Of a stretch of 64,000 bases of DNA, positions 8,798-19,210 are shown piece by piece. The stretch is from Pseudanabaena sp. (lineage in GTDB: Bacteria; Cyanobacteriota; Cyanobacteriia; Pseudanabaenales; Pseudanabaenaceae), in assembly GCA_003249015.1 (NCBI GenBank), contig QBLS01000007.1, positions 52,166 to 116,165 of the forward strand, written 5' to 3'. Each line of letters opens with the position of its first letter. The first letter of the stretch is position 1. The notes beneath the pieces are model-generated. The model was not told where the DNA came from and searched no databases. It was given only the letters and a program-made list of their open reading frames with translations. Both the position numbers and the translations under genes were made by a program.

Positions 8798-10708
8798 ATG
8801 AAAAACCTGCTTGCTACTGTTTTAACTCTCAGTGCACTTACTAGCGCGACTCCCGCGCTCGCTAAGCCCGATCCATTTTTGCCCAACGCGATCGCTAAAG
8901 TCTTACTCTCGCAATCCTCAACCCCCCAAATTTCTAGTAACTTTACAGAACGCACTTTAAAAATCGCCAAGCAGATCCCCACCGATGTGATGGGAGTGGT
9001 GATGGTTGATCTAGATGCTAGGTCATGGCAGGCGATCGCGGGAATGTCCAAGATCAATCCTCTCAATGGAATCGCCCAATTACTAAGCTTCTTTGGCGGC
9101 GATTTACCATTTTCCTTCGCCACCGACATTCAGCCTTGGCTGTCTCAAGAATTAGCATTTGTATTTTTAAACAGTGACGATGGGGTAAATGCGATCGCTA
9201 TAGCACCAACGAGCGACAGCCAAAAATTTGACCTGTTTCTAGCCAAGCTACAAACTCTTGACCTGCCTAAACCAACGGAAACTACTTATCAAAACGTCAA
9301 AATCCTAGAGTGGGAGTTACCTGACGAAGAGCCAGTTGCAACTGAGATACCAGAGGAAGAAACCCCTGAAGGTGAGCTGGCTGAAGCTGAAGGTGAAAAC
9401 GAAGACGGACAACCTGAGGAGAATCCTGAAGATAATGAGGATATGCCAGACATGGATCTGGCTTTTATTCCTAAGAAATTTGCGATCGCTAAGCTGCCCA
9501 ACGGACTAGCCGTAATTGCAACCAGTCGCCAAGGGATTGAGCAGTTAATCGATACCTCAGAGTCAAAGTCTTTAGCTGATAACCCATTGTTTCTGCGATC
9601 GCTAAAAAACCCTCTCTGGAACCGTTCTGTACTTGCTGGATACGGTGACTTCAAGGAGTTTGGTAAAATCTCTGAATTTATTGCCCAAGATATTCCCGAA
9701 TCTTCACCAATACCAGGATTTAATCGGGCTGAATATATTCAAGGTTTGCAATATACGCTGGGTCAGTACAGCAGTTTTGATCTATTTACTTGGATAACGC
9801 CCAACGGTATTCGTAGCCAAAGTAACAGCTACTTCTCAGAAGTGCGTCCACCACAGCCGAAGGACACAGAGTCTCGTGATCGCCTATTGTCCTATCTCCC
9901 TGAGAAGGTCTATGGTGTGATTAGCAGCCGTAACCTCAATCGTCAGTGGCAATGGTTTGTCGAAGAGTCTAAAGTGCAGCCCTCTTACAAGATTTTTGTA
10001 GAGGGACTACAACCATTCTTCTCATTTATTATTGGAAACTCTGTAGACCTTGATATTGCCAAGGACATCATTTCTTGGATGGATGGGGAGTACGCCCTAG
10101 TTGGCTTTCCCAGTAAAACCTCTCCCCTTGCCCAATTCGGCATTGACTTTACGATGGGAATGTTAATCCGAACTTCTAAACCCGAAGCCGCCAACCTTGG
10201 ACTTGAGAAAATCAGCAAAATTCTGGCTCAACAAAATTTACAAATAAAGAAGCGGCAAGTTGGAACCACAACTTTAACAAGCTTTGAATTTGTTGAAGAT
10301 GAAGCATCGGGTAAAACTCAAAGTGTCTTTGCCTATGGCTGGCGCGATCGCCAAACCCTACTGGTGACCTTTGGTTCCGCCACAGCCAATGAATTCATTC
10401 CTACTCCCAAAGCATCTTTTGGACAGTCAGCGATGTTCCGTGAGATCATTGCCGATATGCCACAACCTAATTTTGGCTATTTTTATCTAAATGCCAAAGA
10501 GCTTGCGGTCATGGGAGTTAAGTTTTATTTGTCGGAATTTACTTCTTCTGATTTCCCCGAAGAATCTGGCAGTGAATTAAAAGCTGATGCGGAAAATGCA
10601 TTCCCCCCAGAGATTCAAAGCGTGATCAATAAATTGGGTGGTTTAGTTTTTGTTTACTCAGAAACTAGCGATCGCTTCCAAGCCGACTTTGCGATCGATA
10701 TTAAATAA
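8798..10708 (+). CDS. DUF3352 domain protein, exported
   Basis: The product is about 636 residues long and starts with a signal peptide (MKNLLATVLTLSALTSATPALA). ATG at 8798 is preferred; an in-frame GTG two codons earlier (8792) is also possible because AAGG lies at 8783. The body matches the cyanobacterial DUF3352 family, with the opening PTDVMGVVMVDLDARSW. An acidic insertion rich in Glu, Pro and Asp (about 180-220) splits the N-terminal half, probably as a flexible loop. The family has no established function. The signal peptide suggests periplasm or thylakoid lumen. Confidence 0.8.
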   Translation: MKNLLATVLTLSALTSATPALAKPDPFLPNAIAKVLLSQSSTPQISSNFTERTLKIAKQIPTDVMGVVMVDLDARSWQAIAGMSKINPLNGIAQLLSFFGGDLPFSFATDIQPWLSQELAFVFLNSDDGVNAIAIAPTSDSQKFDLFLAKLQTLDLPKPTETTYQNVKILEWELPDEEPVATEIPEEETPEGELAEAEGENEDGQPEENPEDNEDMPDMDLAFIPKKFAIAKLPNGLAVIATSRQGIEQLIDTSESKSLADNPLFLRSLKNPLWNRSVLAGYGDFKEFGKISEFIAQDIPESSPIPGFNRAEYIQGLQYTLGQYSSFDLFTWITPNGIRSQSNSYFSEVRPPQPKDTESRDRLLSYLPEKVYGVISSRNLNRQWQWFVEESKVQPSYKIFVEGLQPFFSFIIGNSVDLDIAKDIISWMDGEYALVGFPSKTSPLAQFGIDFTMGMLIRTSKPEAANLGLEKISKILAQQNLQIKKRQVGTTTLTSFEFVEDEASGKTQSVFAYGWRDRQTLLVTFGSATANEFIPTPKASFGQSAMFREIIADMPQPNFGYFYLNAKELAVMGVKFYLSEFTSSDFPEESGSELKADAENAFPPEIQSVINKLGGLVFVYSETSDRFQADFAIDIK

Positions 10709-10743
10709 GACTTAAATTTAAATTGAAATGTCTTCCCAGTCGT

Positions 10744-10784
10744 ATAGATAGCGGTACAAAGCTTTGCCGCGTAACGCTATCTAT
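10744..10784. repeat. Intergenic hairpin
   Basis: The arms atagatagcg and cgctatctat enclose an imperfect loop after the DUF3352 gene. It may act as that gene's terminator. Confidence 0.5.
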
Positions 10785-10838
10785 GGGTGTTATAGCTTTA
10801 TTCGCTTTTTTGAAGGCAGACTTATGGTGAGCTTTCAA

Positions 10839-10893
10839 AAAACAGTTTTGCGATTTCCCGTGCCCTCGACGCGGAAAATCGCAAAACTGTTTT
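10839..10893. repeat. Long palindrome upstream of the str operon promoter
   Basis: The 17-base arms beginning aaaacagttttgcgatt are perfectly complementary to the arm ending at 10893, with a GC-rich imperfect centre. It sits 35 bases before the rpsL -35 box. Confidence 0.6.
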
Positions 10894-10928
10894 CATAATG
10901 AAAACTTCTGGGTCTATTAGTACTACAA

Positions 10929-10958
10929 TTGACTTTGCAAGACTAATCTTGCTATAAT
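10929..10958 (+). promoter_or_regulatory. Sigma70-type promoter of the rpsL-rpsG-fusA-tuf operon
   Basis: TTGACT (10929-10934) and a perfect TATAAT (10953-10958) are separated by 18 bases. This predicts a start near 10965 and a leader of about 45 bases before rpsL. It is the best consensus promoter in the window and suits a highly expressed operon. Confidence 0.75.
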
Positions 10959-11009
10959 TATGTGCTGTTGATTAGAATACACAGCCGCAGATATACCAAA
11001 TCATCACCT

Positions 11010-11423
11010 ATGCCCACGATCCAACAGCTCATCCGCACTGAGCGCCAAACCATAAACACCAAAACAAAATCTCCTGCCCTAAAAAGTTGTCCTCAACGCA
11101 GGGGAGTATGTACTCGCGTCTACACTACAACACCCAAAAAGCCAAACTCTGCTCTCAGAAAAGTGGCAAGGGTGCGCTTGACTTCTGGATTTGAAGTCAC
11201 TGCATACATCCCTGGAATTGGACATAATCTTCAAGAACACTCAGTCGTGATGATTAGAGGCGGTCGTGTGAAAGACCTTCCTGGTGTGCGTTATCACATC
11301 ATTCGCGGTACTCTTGACACTTCGGGCGTGAAGGATCGCAAGCAAGGTCGTTCTAAGTATGGTGCGAAAAGACCTAAGCCAGGACAAGCAACAGCCGCCA
11401 GCACTGGCAAGAAAAAGAAATAG
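11010..11423 (+). CDS. rpsL: 30S ribosomal protein S12
   Basis: The 137-residue protein starts [15 protein letters not shown] and contains the decoding-site loops [17 protein letters not shown] and [10 protein letters not shown]12 sits at the A-site of the 30S subunit and controls decoding accuracy. A longer in-frame opening from 10962 begins at or before the predicted transcription start, so ATG 11010 is chosen. The C-terminus carries a basic extension ([13 protein letters not shown]) of the kind seen in cyanobacteria. It is first in the str operon. Confidence 0.98.
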   Translation: MPTIQQLIRTERQTINTKTKSPALKSCPQRRGVCTRVYTTTPKKPNSALRKVARVRLTSGFEVTAYIPGIGHNLQEHSVVMIRGGRVKDLPGVRYHIIRGTLDTSGVKDRKQGRSKYGAKRPKPGQATAASTGKKKK

Positions 11424-11506
11424 AAACCGATTAATCAAGGTTTACTTACCAGCAATCTACTTTAGTAAAATTAGCAATTCATTTTATAAGGTGAATTTAC
11501 ACTGTA

Positions 11507-11977
11507 ATGTCTCGTAGAACGAAAGCTTCAAAGCGCATAACTCCTCCTGATTCTGTATATAACAGCCGTCTTATCAGCATGCTAATCCGTCGTGTGATGT
11601 CACGCGGCAAACATTCTGTAGCCTCCCGCATTGTGTACAAGGCTTTAGACACAATTGGCGAACGCACAGGTAATCCCCCCCTCGAAGTCTTTGACCGTGC
11701 AATTCGTAATGCTACTCCCTTAGTCGAAGTTAAGGCTCGCCGCGTTGGTGGTGCTACTTACCAAGTCCCTATGGAAGTTCGTACTGACCGTGGTGTAGCA
11801 CTCGCTTTACGTTGGTTAGTCCAGTATTCTCGTTCCCGTGCAGGGCGCAGTATGATTACAAAGCTTGCCAATGAGCTAATGGATGCTGCTAATGAAACAG
11901 GGCAAACCATTCGTAAACGCGAAGAGACACATAAGATGGCAGAAGCTAACAAAGCATTTGCACATTATCGTTACTAG
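11507..11977 (+). CDS. rpsG: 30S ribosomal protein S7
   Basis: The 156-residue protein has the family's normal length and hallmark motifs ([39 protein letters not shown]). S7 nucleates assembly of the 30S head and contacts E-site tRNA. An AAGGTGA ribosome site lies at 11488-11494. It is second in the str operon, 83 bases after rpsL. Confidence 0.98.
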   Translation: MSRRTKASKRITPPDSVYNSRLISMLIRRVMSRGKHSVASRIVYKALDTIGERTGNPPLEVFDRAIRNATPLVEVKARRVGGATYQVPMEVRTDRGVALALRWLVQYSRSRAGRSMITKLANELMDAANETGQTIRKREETHKMAEANKAFAHYRY

Positions 11978-12072
11978 TTCAGAACTAATTCAGAGATAGT
12001 GAAGTGTAGCTTGTCTCGCTATACTATTCTTAATATAAATTATCAATTTCCGATACACACGAGGAAACTATT

Positions 12073-14151
12073 GTGGAACGCTCTATTGCCTTAGATAAGG
12101 TACGCAATATCGGTATTGCAGCTCACATTGATGCTGGCAAAACCACAACTACGGAGCGCATCCTGTTTTACTCTGGCGTTGTCCATAAAATAGGCGAAGT
12201 TCATGATGGAACTGCAACGACAGACTGGATGGCTCAAGAACGTGAGCGTGGCATCACGATTACGGCTGCTGCGATTAGCACCAGTTGGAAAGACCATCGA
12301 ATCAACATCATTGACACTCCTGGACACGTAGATTTCACAATCGAAGTAGAGCGTTCTATGCGTGTACTTGATGGTGTAGTAGCAGTTTTCTGCGCTGTAG
12401 GTGGTGTTCAACCTCAGTCTGAAACTGTATGGAGACAAGCAGATCGTTACAAAGTTCCCCGTCTTGTTTTCGTCAACAAAATGGATCGCATGGGTGCGAA
12501 CTTCTTGAGAGTAAGGGAGCAGATTCGCGCTCGCTTTGGTTCTAATGCGGTTCCCATTCAGTTGCCTATCGGTAGTGAAGCAGATTTGGTTGGTATCATT
12601 GACTTGGTCAAAATGAAAGCCTACATCTATAAAGATGAAATTGGCAAAGATATCGACGAAATAGACATCCCTAGTGATTTAGCCGAATTGGCTAACGACT
12701 GGAGAGCTAAACTTCTAGAATCGGTTGCTGATTCTGATGATGTCTTAATGGAGAAATACCTTGAAGGCGAAGAACTCACTGAAGAAGAAGTGAGGGTTGG
12801 GCTACGCAAAGGAACTTTAAGTGGTTCAATCGTCCCAATGACCTGTGGTTCAGCATTCAAAAACAAAGGTGTTCAGCTTTTGCTTGATGCTGTTATCGAT
12901 TACTTGCCTTCACCAAGCGATGTGAAACCAGTTCAAGGTTTACTTGCTAATGGTCAGGAAGCTATGCGCGAAGCGAAGGACGACGAGCCTATGTCAGCGT
13001 TGGCTTTTAAAATTATGTCCGATCCTTATGGGCGCTTGACATTTGTACGCGTTTACTCAGGCATTTTAAAGAAAGGTTCTTACGCTCTGAACTCCAGCAA
13101 GAACAAGAAAGAACGTATTTCTCGATTGATCGTACTCAAGGCTGATGATCGTCAGGAAGTTGATGAACTGAGAGCAGGAGATCTTGGTGCAGTATTAGGA
13201 CTTAAAGATACCTTTACTGGTGACACCCTTTGTGATGACACTTCGCCAATTGTTCTAGAGACTCTGTTTATTCCTGAGCCTGTTATCTCTGTTGCTGTTG
13301 AGCCAAAGACAAAGCAGGACATGGAAAAGCTCTCCAAAGCTTTGCAGTCTCTCTCTGAAGAAGATCCCACTTTCCGTGTCATGACAGACCCAGAGACAAA
13401 CCAAACTATCATTTCGGGAATGGGCGAACTTCACCTTGAAATTCTGGTTGACCGCATGAAGCGTGAGTTTAACGTTGAAGCTAACGTGGGCGCTCCTCAG
13501 GTTGCTTATCGTGAAACTATTCGCAGAACTGTCACAGACATTGAAGGCAAGTTTGCTCGTCAGAGTGGTGGTAAGGGACAATATGGTCACGTTGTGATTA
13601 ATCTCGAGCCCACTGAACCAGGTACAGGATTTGAATTTGTATCAAAGATTGTTGGCGGTGTAATTCCCAAGGAATTCATTAAGCCTTCAGAGCAAGGTAT
13701 GAAGGAAGCCTGTGAGTCGGGGATTCTAGCAGGTTATCCTGTGATCGACCTCAGAGCTACTCTAGTTCATGGTTCTTTCCATGACGTTGACTCTTCGGAA
13801 ATGGCTTTTAAAATTGCTGGTTCTATGGCAATTAAGGAAGCTGTCATGAAGGCTCAGCCTGTTTTGCTTGAACCGATGATGAAGGTTGAAGTGGAAACTC
13901 CTGAAGACTACATGGGTGATGTCATCGGTGACCTCAGTCGTCGTCGTGGCAACATTGCTGGGATGGACGACACTCCATCTGGCAAGAGAGTCGAGGCAAG
14001 GGTTCCCTTGTCGGAGATGTTTGGTTATTCTACTGACCTGCGCTCTTCAACTCAAGGTAGGGCAAGCTTCTCAATGGAATTTAGCCATTATGAAGAGGTT
14101 CCCAAGAATGTGGCTGAAGCGATTATTGCTAAAAGCAAGGGCAAAGAGTAG
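12073..14151 (+). CDS. fusA: Elongation factor G
   Basis: The 692-residue GTPase drives ribosomal translocation. The G motifs are intact: [12 protein letters not shown] (P-loop), RGITI (switch), DTPGHVDF and NKMDR. Domain IV contains the [13 protein letters not shown] segment. The start is GTG at 12073, supported by GAGGAAA at 12061-12067. It is third in the str operon. Confidence 0.98.
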   Translation: MERSIALDKVRNIGIAAHIDAGKTTTTERILFYSGVVHKIGEVHDGTATTDWMAQERERGITITAAAISTSWKDHRINIIDTPGHVDFTIEVERSMRVLDGVVAVFCAVGGVQPQSETVWRQADRYKVPRLVFVNKMDRMGANFLRVREQIRARFGSNAVPIQLPIGSEADLVGIIDLVKMKAYIYKDEIGKDIDEIDIPSDLAELANDWRAKLLESVADSDDVLMEKYLEGEELTEEEVRVGLRKGTLSGSIVPMTCGSAFKNKGVQLLLDAVIDYLPSPSDVKPVQGLLANGQEAMREAKDDEPMSALAFKIMSDPYGRLTFVRVYSGILKKGSYALNSSKNKKERISRLIVLKADDRQEVDELRAGDLGAVLGLKDTFTGDTLCDDTSPIVLETLFIPEPVISVAVEPKTKQDMEKLSKALQSLSEEDPTFRVMTDPETNQTIISGMGELHLEILVDRMKREFNVEANVGAPQVAYRETIRRTVTDIEGKFARQSGGKGQYGHVVINLEPTEPGTGFEFVSKIVGGVIPKEFIKPSEQGMKEACESGILAGYPVIDLRATLVHGSFHDVDSSEMAFKIAGSMAIKEAVMKAQPVLLEPMMKVEVETPEDYMGDVIGDLSRRRGNIAGMDDTPSGKRVEARVPLSEMFGYSTDLRSSTQGRASFSMEFSHYEEVPKNVAEAIIAKSKGKE

Positions 14152-14172
14152 TCCTTCAAAATACTCGACAAA

Positions 14173-14237
14173 TACTCTATAAACTAGAGTAGCAATTACC
14201 AAAAATGCTCTATAAAACTAGAGCAACAATTACTAAA
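14173..14237 (+). repeat. Tandem imperfect repeat with two small hairpins in the fusA-tuf spacer
   Basis: Two copies of a 30-base unit, ctctataaa(a)ctagag followed by a CAATTAC(C/T)AAA tail, start at about 14174 and 14207. Each can fold as ctct/agag. They occupy most of the 107-base leader before tuf. Confidence 0.65.
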
Positions 14238-14258
14238 GTTAAGGATAATTACGAAAAA

Positions 14259-15491
14259 ATGGCACGCGCTAAATTTGAGAGAACTAAGCCCCACGTTAAC
14301 ATCGGTACTATCGGTCACGTTGATCACGGTAAAACCACTTTAACTGCTGCAATCACCATGTCCTTGGCAGCCGCAGGTCAAGCAACAGCCAAAGCATATG
14401 ATCAAATTGATGCTGCCCCTGAAGAAAAAGCCCGCGGTATTACAATTAACACCGCTCACGTTGAGTATCAAACCGTAGACCGTCACTATGCTCACGTTGA
14501 TTGTCCAGGGCACGCTGACTATGTTAAAAACATGATCACGGGTGCAGCACAGATGGATGGAGCGATTTTGCTCGTATCTGCTGCTGATGGTCCTGAGCCT
14601 CAGACTCGCGAACATATCTTGCTTGCGCGTCAGGTTGGTGTACCTAACCTTGTTGTTTTCTTGAACAAAGAAGACCAAATGGAAGGTGAAGAAGAACTCG
14701 TTGAACTCGTTGAACTTGAAGTTCGTGAGTTGCTGTCTTCCTACGATTTTGATGGCGACAATATTCCCATTACCCGTGGCTCTGCGCTAAAAGCCGTTGA
14801 GCAAATGACCGCAAATCCTAAAACTCAGCGTGGTGAAAATCCTTGGGTTGACAAGATTTGGGCATTGATGGACTCTGTTGACTCTTACATCCCTACTCCT
14901 GAGCGTGCTGTTGATAAGCCTTTCTTGATGGCTGTTGAAGATGTATTCTCGATCACTGGTCGTGGTACGGTTGCGACTGGACGGATTGAGCGCGGTACTG
15001 TCAAGGTTGGTGACATCGTTGAACTAGTTGGTATCACCGATACTCGTTCAACTACTGTTACTGGTATTGAAATGTTCAAGAAGAGCTTGGATGAAGGTCT
15101 GGCTGGTGACAACGCAGGGCTCTTGCTTCGTGGTATTCAAAAGTCTGACATCGAGCGTGGCATGGTTTTGGCTAAGCCTAAGTCAATCAATCCTCACACT
15201 CAATTTGAAGGTCAAGTATACATTTTGACCGAGAAAGAAGGCGGTCGTAAGACTCCTTTCTTCCCTGGCTATCGTCCTCAGTTCTATGTACGTACAACTG
15301 ACGTAACTGGAACCATTGTTACCTTCACAGCAGATGATGGTAGCGATGCAGAAATGGTAATGCCTGGTGATCGCATCAAGATGACCGTTGAGTTGATCAA
15401 CCCCATTGCGATCGAAAACGAAATGCGTTTCGCTATCCGTGAAGGCGGTCGTACCGTTGGATCGGGTGTTGTAACCAAGATCTTGAAATAG
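14259..15491 (+). CDS. tuf: Elongation factor Tu
   Basis: The 410-residue GTPase delivers aminoacyl-tRNA to the ribosome. It begins [20 protein letters not shown], with [19 protein letters not shown] and NKEDQ motifs. The NKED variant of NKCD is usual in cyanobacteria. ATG 14259 is chosen: AAGGA lies at 14241-14245, and the in-frame extension to 14205 falls in a repeated leader. It is the last gene of the operon; rpsJ, which often follows tuf in other cyanobacteria, is absent here. Confidence 0.98.
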   Translation: MARAKFERTKPHVNIGTIGHVDHGKTTLTAAITMSLAAAGQATAKAYDQIDAAPEEKARGITINTAHVEYQTVDRHYAHVDCPGHADYVKNMITGAAQMDGAILLVSAADGPEPQTREHILLARQVGVPNLVVFLNKEDQMEGEEELVELVELEVRELLSSYDFDGDNIPITRGSALKAVEQMTANPKTQRGENPWVDKIWALMDSVDSYIPTPERAVDKPFLMAVEDVFSITGRGTVATGRIERGTVKVGDIVELVGITDTRSTTVTGIEMFKKSLDEGLAGDNAGLLLRGIQKSDIERGMVLAKPKSINPHTQFEGQVYILTEKEGGRKTPFFPGYRPQFYVRTTDVTGTIVTFTADDGSDAEMVMPGDRIKMTVELINPIAIENEMRFAIREGGRTVGSGVVTKILK

Positions 15492-15503
15492 TTCTTAGAT
15501 TTT

Positions 15504-15546
15504 CAACAATAAAAAAGCCTCGCTTTGCGGGGCTTTTTTATTGTTG
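15504..15546 (+). terminator. Intrinsic terminator of the str operon
   Basis: The arms caacaataaaaaagcctcgc and the matching cggggcttttttattgttg flank a TTTG loop, with T6 on the exit side. It starts 12 bases after tuf and ends 3 bases from the stop of the convergent WD40 gene, so it may serve both. Confidence 0.9.
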
Positions 15547-15548
15547 AA

Positions 15549-18500
15549 TCATGAATTAGGAGTTGACTTGAGATGTTTGTAAAGCCAGCTACAGCCGCCT
15601 AAGCAGGTTCTTTTGTCTTCCTCCGATACATTAATATTTGTCCTTAAGTATTCTTGTAACCACTGGCAACCACGCATCAATAGGTTTTCCAAATCAAGAT
15701 TCCACATGATGATTTTTCGGTCTTCTCCTGATGATATTAGTATTTTCCCATTAGGACTGAAACAAACACTTCGCACAGGACCTTGATGACCGTTAAAAGT
15801 TCTTAGAAGTGTCCCTTCACCACTCCAAAACTGAATTGTAGAATCTTCGCTAGCAGAAACGATAGATTTTCCATCTGGGCTAAAGCAGACACTTGTAACT
15901 TCTGCACTATGTCCATTGAGGGTCTTAATTAAATTACCTTCTATACTCCACAGCTTTAGACTTTGATCCATGCTACCGCTTGCGATCATCTTGCCATTAG
16001 GGTTGAAGCACACTGTGTAAACTTCTGCACTATGACCATCAAGGGTTCGCAGCAATGTTCCATCCCAACTCCAGAGATTGATTAGCTTGTCTTTACTGGC
16101 TGAGGCAAGCATACTTCCATCGGGACTAAAGTCAATACTATATACTTCTGCTGTATGTCCAGTCAGTGTTTGCAGCCATTTGCCATCCGCACTCCAAACG
16201 CGAACTGTCCCATCTGCACTGCAAGAGGCAAATACTTGACCATCACATCGGTAGACGACTTTATAAATTTCAGCACGATGGGCACTAATAGTATCTATTA
16301 GGGTTCCGTCTGCTTTCCAAATTTTTATGCTGGCATCAGCTGCAGCAGTAAGAATTGTGGAGCTGTCTGGGCTGAATGTTACACAGTTAACCTTGTCATT
16401 GTGTCCTTCTAAAACAGCCTCAAGAGTGCCGTTAGCATTCCAAAGATTGATGGTCTTGTCTTTGCAGGTTGATGCTAATAACTTTGAATTAGGGCTGACT
16501 GCCACAGAAATAACTTCGTCGGTATGTCCTAGTAAGGTTCTTAAAGGTGTGCCACGAATAGCCCATAACTTGACGGTGGTGTCTCTGCTAGCAGATGCTA
16601 GTGTCTTACCATCAGGGCTAAAAGCTATGCTGTTTACAACATCTCCATGTCCTTGAAATGTATATAGTAATCCCTGCTCAACATCCCATACTCGAACTGA
16701 ACGATCAAAGCCACTGGAGGCAATTGTGTGGTTGTCATTGCTAAATGCTACACTCCAGACTTTGTCTGAGTGACCGTAAAAGGTTTTTATTAACACTCCA
16801 TCTGAGCCCCACATTTTTACGGTGCGATCGCGACTTCCCGAAACAATTGCTAAGCCATTAGGAGCATAGGCAACACTCTCCACAAAGCTATCGTGACCGC
16901 GCAAATGTCTAATGGGGACACCTTGAAGATTCCAAATAATTAAATTGCGATCAGCGCTTCCTGAGATTAGAGATTTACCATTGGGATGAAAGGCAACGCA
17001 AGTCACCCAGCGATCATGCCCACCCCTTAGAGTGCGAATCGGTATTCCATCATTTTTCCATAGCTTGACAGTTGTATCTTCACTTGCCGAAGCAATTATT
17101 TCACCGTCGTGGCTAAAGCAAACATCTAGAACTGGACCGTCATGTCCTTTCATAGTGGCAATCGGCTGAACTGCAAACATCCCTGTATCTGGGTTTCGCT
17201 GCCATAACTTAATCATGTTGTCACGGCTGCCCGACACTAGGAGATTGCCATCAGGGCTGAAGGCTACACTCGTTACCCAGTTTGTATGACCTACTAAAGT
17301 CTGAACAAGGACTCCTGAAGTATTCCAAATTTTTATGGTGCGATCGCTACTGGCGGAGGCAATAAATTGACCATCACGGGAGTAGCATACTTTGTTAACC
17401 CAAAAGCCATGTCCTTCCAATCGGTTATACTCATGAGTCCCATAGACAACCTGTTCTAGAGCTGTAATGGCTCTAATTTGGGTATTAGCTCTCAAATTTT
17501 CTAGGGTGCTTTCGTCAACTTGCGTGGTTAAGCGTTTGAGTTGTACTCCTCCAATTACGCCTGCAATCATCGCCTCAATATGATTATTAGAGAGGTATAG
17601 AGCCTCCGACGAAATTGTCATCGCTACAATCTTTTCGTTAATCTCTCCCATCTCAGCGATCACCCGTTGGCGACGCTCAGCATCTAGGCTATGCTCAAGC
17701 TCTTGGCTTAGTTTCTCTAACCGATCTGCATCTGCAGCGCGAGCAGCTATTAATTGTTCTCGCTCACTCACTCTTTGCGAAGCTTCTAAGAAACTGATAT
17801 CAATCCGTGGTAGGTCTGTCTGCTTTTGAGCCCATTTCAGAGCTTGAGAAAGGCGACTACCACGTAGCAAAGCTGATTCATCAGTTTCGTCAGAACGCTG
17901 CCATGCTTGGAGAGACTCAAGATAAGGACAGTTTCTGATTTCTGTAAAACTTACCTTTTGGCTGAGCTTGATGACTACGATTGATACGTCATCGTCAGGA
18001 ATTTCTGTCTCGGAAAATTGATCGAGAGCAGTCTTTAAGCCCTGTAGAATGTCTAACGCAGGGTACTTAGCGAGTTGAATAACAGTTTGGCGGAGTGGCG
18101 ATATGCCGTATGCCGATGCTCTACCGAACTCCTCGCCAGTGGGACTAGTTGCTTCAAATAGACCATCACTAAAAAATATAGCGACATCTCCCTCGTACAA
18201 TGGTCTAGAGATGCCGCGATAGGAGGCACTATCAAATCGTCCTAGGGCGATCGCAGGATTGACAATTTCTTCGCACGTATTAGTCTCAGCGCGATAAATC
18301 AGTGGGCCAGGAATACCAGCATTTCCTAAATGTAGTTCATAATTTATCAGATCTAAAGCCCCATAGCAGAGAGCTACTGCGTCATCTGTGCCACTCTTAC
18401 ATAGCAATTGATTCAGAGAATTAAGCATGGAAGCAGGATTTTGAAGAAGTCTCCCTTGCTGTCCATAAGCATCTAGTTGCCCCTTGAATAGGGCTGCATG

Positions 18501-18740
18501 AATTGCTCCTGCCACTGACTTACCAGAATAATCGGCTATCGCTACTGCCAATGTCCCCGACTGCTCCAAAAACTGATAATAGTCTCCGCCAAGATCTACT
18601 GCTGTCCAGACTTCCGCGGCAATATCTAGTCCAGGATAGGAGGGAAGAGTTTGTGGCAATAAGCTTCTTTGAAGTAGCCTGCCACTTGATAAGTCGCTGG
18701 AAGTTTCATTTAACTGCATATAATGATAGGCAGAGAGCAA
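15549..18740 (-). CDS. SpoIIE/PP2C-type serine phosphatase fused to 14 WD40 repeats
   Basis: This 1063-residue fusion has three parts. Residues about 15-265 form an RsbU/SpoIIE phosphatase with its metal-binding acids in DLGGDYYQF, IADYSGKSVAGA, FFSDGLFEA and PDDDVSIVV. Residues about 310-440 form a coiled coil and the linker (ALEQVVYGTHEYNRLEGH) that in cyanobacteria usually joins NACHT/AAA ATPases to WD40 arrays. Residues about 441-1016 hold 14 WD40 repeats, enough for two seven-bladed propellers. The C-terminal cap (LLMRGCQWLQEYLRTNINVSEED) is also that of the NACHT-WD40 proteins. The likely role is dephosphorylation of a STAS-type or other Ser/Thr-phosphoprotein, with the propellers as a scaffold or sensor. 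It has no membrane segment. The gene stands alone. Confidence 0.9.
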   Translation of the reverse strand: MLSAYHYMQLNETSSDLSSGRLLQRSLLPQTLPSYPGLDIAAEVWTAVDLGGDYYQFLEQSGTLAVAIADYSGKSVAGAIHAALFKGQLDAYGQQGRLLQNPASMLNSLNQLLCKSGTDDAVALCYGALDLINYELHLGNAGIPGPLIYRAETNTCEEIVNPAIALGRFDSASYRGISRPLYEGDVAIFFSDGLFEATSPTGEEFGRASAYGISPLRQTVIQLAKYPALDILQGLKTALDQFSETEIPDDDVSIVVIKLSQKVSFTEIRNCPYLESLQAWQRSDETDESALLRGSRLSQALKWAQKQTDLPRIDISFLEASQRVSEREQLIAARAADADRLEKLSQELEHSLDAERRQRVIAEMGEINEKIVAMTISSEALYLSNNHIEAMIAGVIGGVQLKRLTTQVDESTLENLRANTQIRAITALEQVVYGTHEYNRLEGHGFWVNKVCYSRDGQFIASASSDRTIKIWNTSGVLVQTLVGHTNWVTSVAFSPDGNLLVSGSRDNMIKLWQRNPDTGMFAVQPIATMKGHDGPVLDVCFSHDGEIIASASEDTTVKLWKNDGIPIRTLRGGHDRWVTCVAFHPNGKSLISGSADRNLIIWNLQGVPIRHLRGHDSFVESVAYAPNGLAIVSGSRDRTVKMWGSDGVLIKTFYGHSDKVWSVAFSNDNHTIASSGFDRSVRVWDVEQGLLYTFQGHGDVVNSIAFSPDGKTLASASRDTTVKLWAIRGTPLRTLLGHTDEVISVAVSPNSKLLASTCKDKTINLWNANGTLEAVLEGHNDKVNCVTFSPDSSTILTAAADASIKIWKADGTLIDTISAHRAEIYKVVYRCDGQVFASCSADGTVRVWSADGKWLQTLTGHTAEVYSIDFSPDGSMLASASKDKLINLWSWDGTLLRTLDGHSAEVYTVCFNPNGKMIASGSMDQSLKLWSIEGNLIKTLNGHSAEVTSVCFSPDGKSIVSASEDSTIQFWSGEGTLLRTFNGHQGPVRSVCFSPNGKILISSGEDRKIIMWNLDLENLLMRGCQWLQEYLRTNINVSEEDKRTCLGGCSWLYKHLKSTPNS

Positions 18741-18970
18741 TCCTCAGAGAAATTTCAGAATAAGTATTAGCAACAAATATATTTAGTGTTGCAGAAGCCA
18801 AATATCCGAACGATGGAGAAGTTGTTAATAATATAAAACCTTCTCAGGATCATCATAACGCTTTAGCCCGAATAAAGTAATACTAAATGTATCCGTTACC
18901 CCAATAATTACTATAAAGATTAGTTTTTGGAAATATCTCTACATAGCATTTATTCAGTCTAGTGAAGTAC

Positions 18971-19007
18971 AGGTTTGTTTGTCCCCCTTCGGAAAGCAAA
19001 CCTTTTT
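18971..19007 (+). terminator. Orphan terminator-like hairpin
   Basis: The arms aggtttg and caaacct, with further inner pairing around CCCTTCGG, are followed by TTTTT. No plus-strand gene lies upstream, so it could end a small RNA. This is a structural observation only. Confidence 0.4.
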
Positions 19008-19210
19008 AACTCGATTGCTTGAAAAGCGATATAAGCAACTAAATAGTCTAGTAGTAATAATGATGTTGAGACTTTAGTGCTGATTAATAGCTGGGTATGG
19101 TAAACCAGAACCTAGGAACATTGTTACGTTCGCCGCGAAGGCAGAACGATTTTTTGGGGTTTTAGTTTGATTCGCAATTGCGTTGCCATGACATTTTTGT
19201 GAGTTGTACT

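Noticed and set aside
10962..11009. Upstream extension of rpsL
   Set aside because: The region lies at or before the predicted transcription start, and S12 proteins begin MPTIQQLIR.
12091..12438. 115-codon minus-strand open frame opposite fusA
   Set aside because: It is antisense to the conserved G domain of EF-G and shows no family resemblance.
14205..14258. Upstream extension of tuf
   Set aside because: It falls in a repeated leader; EF-Tu proteins begin [12 protein letters not shown] and a ribosome site precedes ATG 14259.
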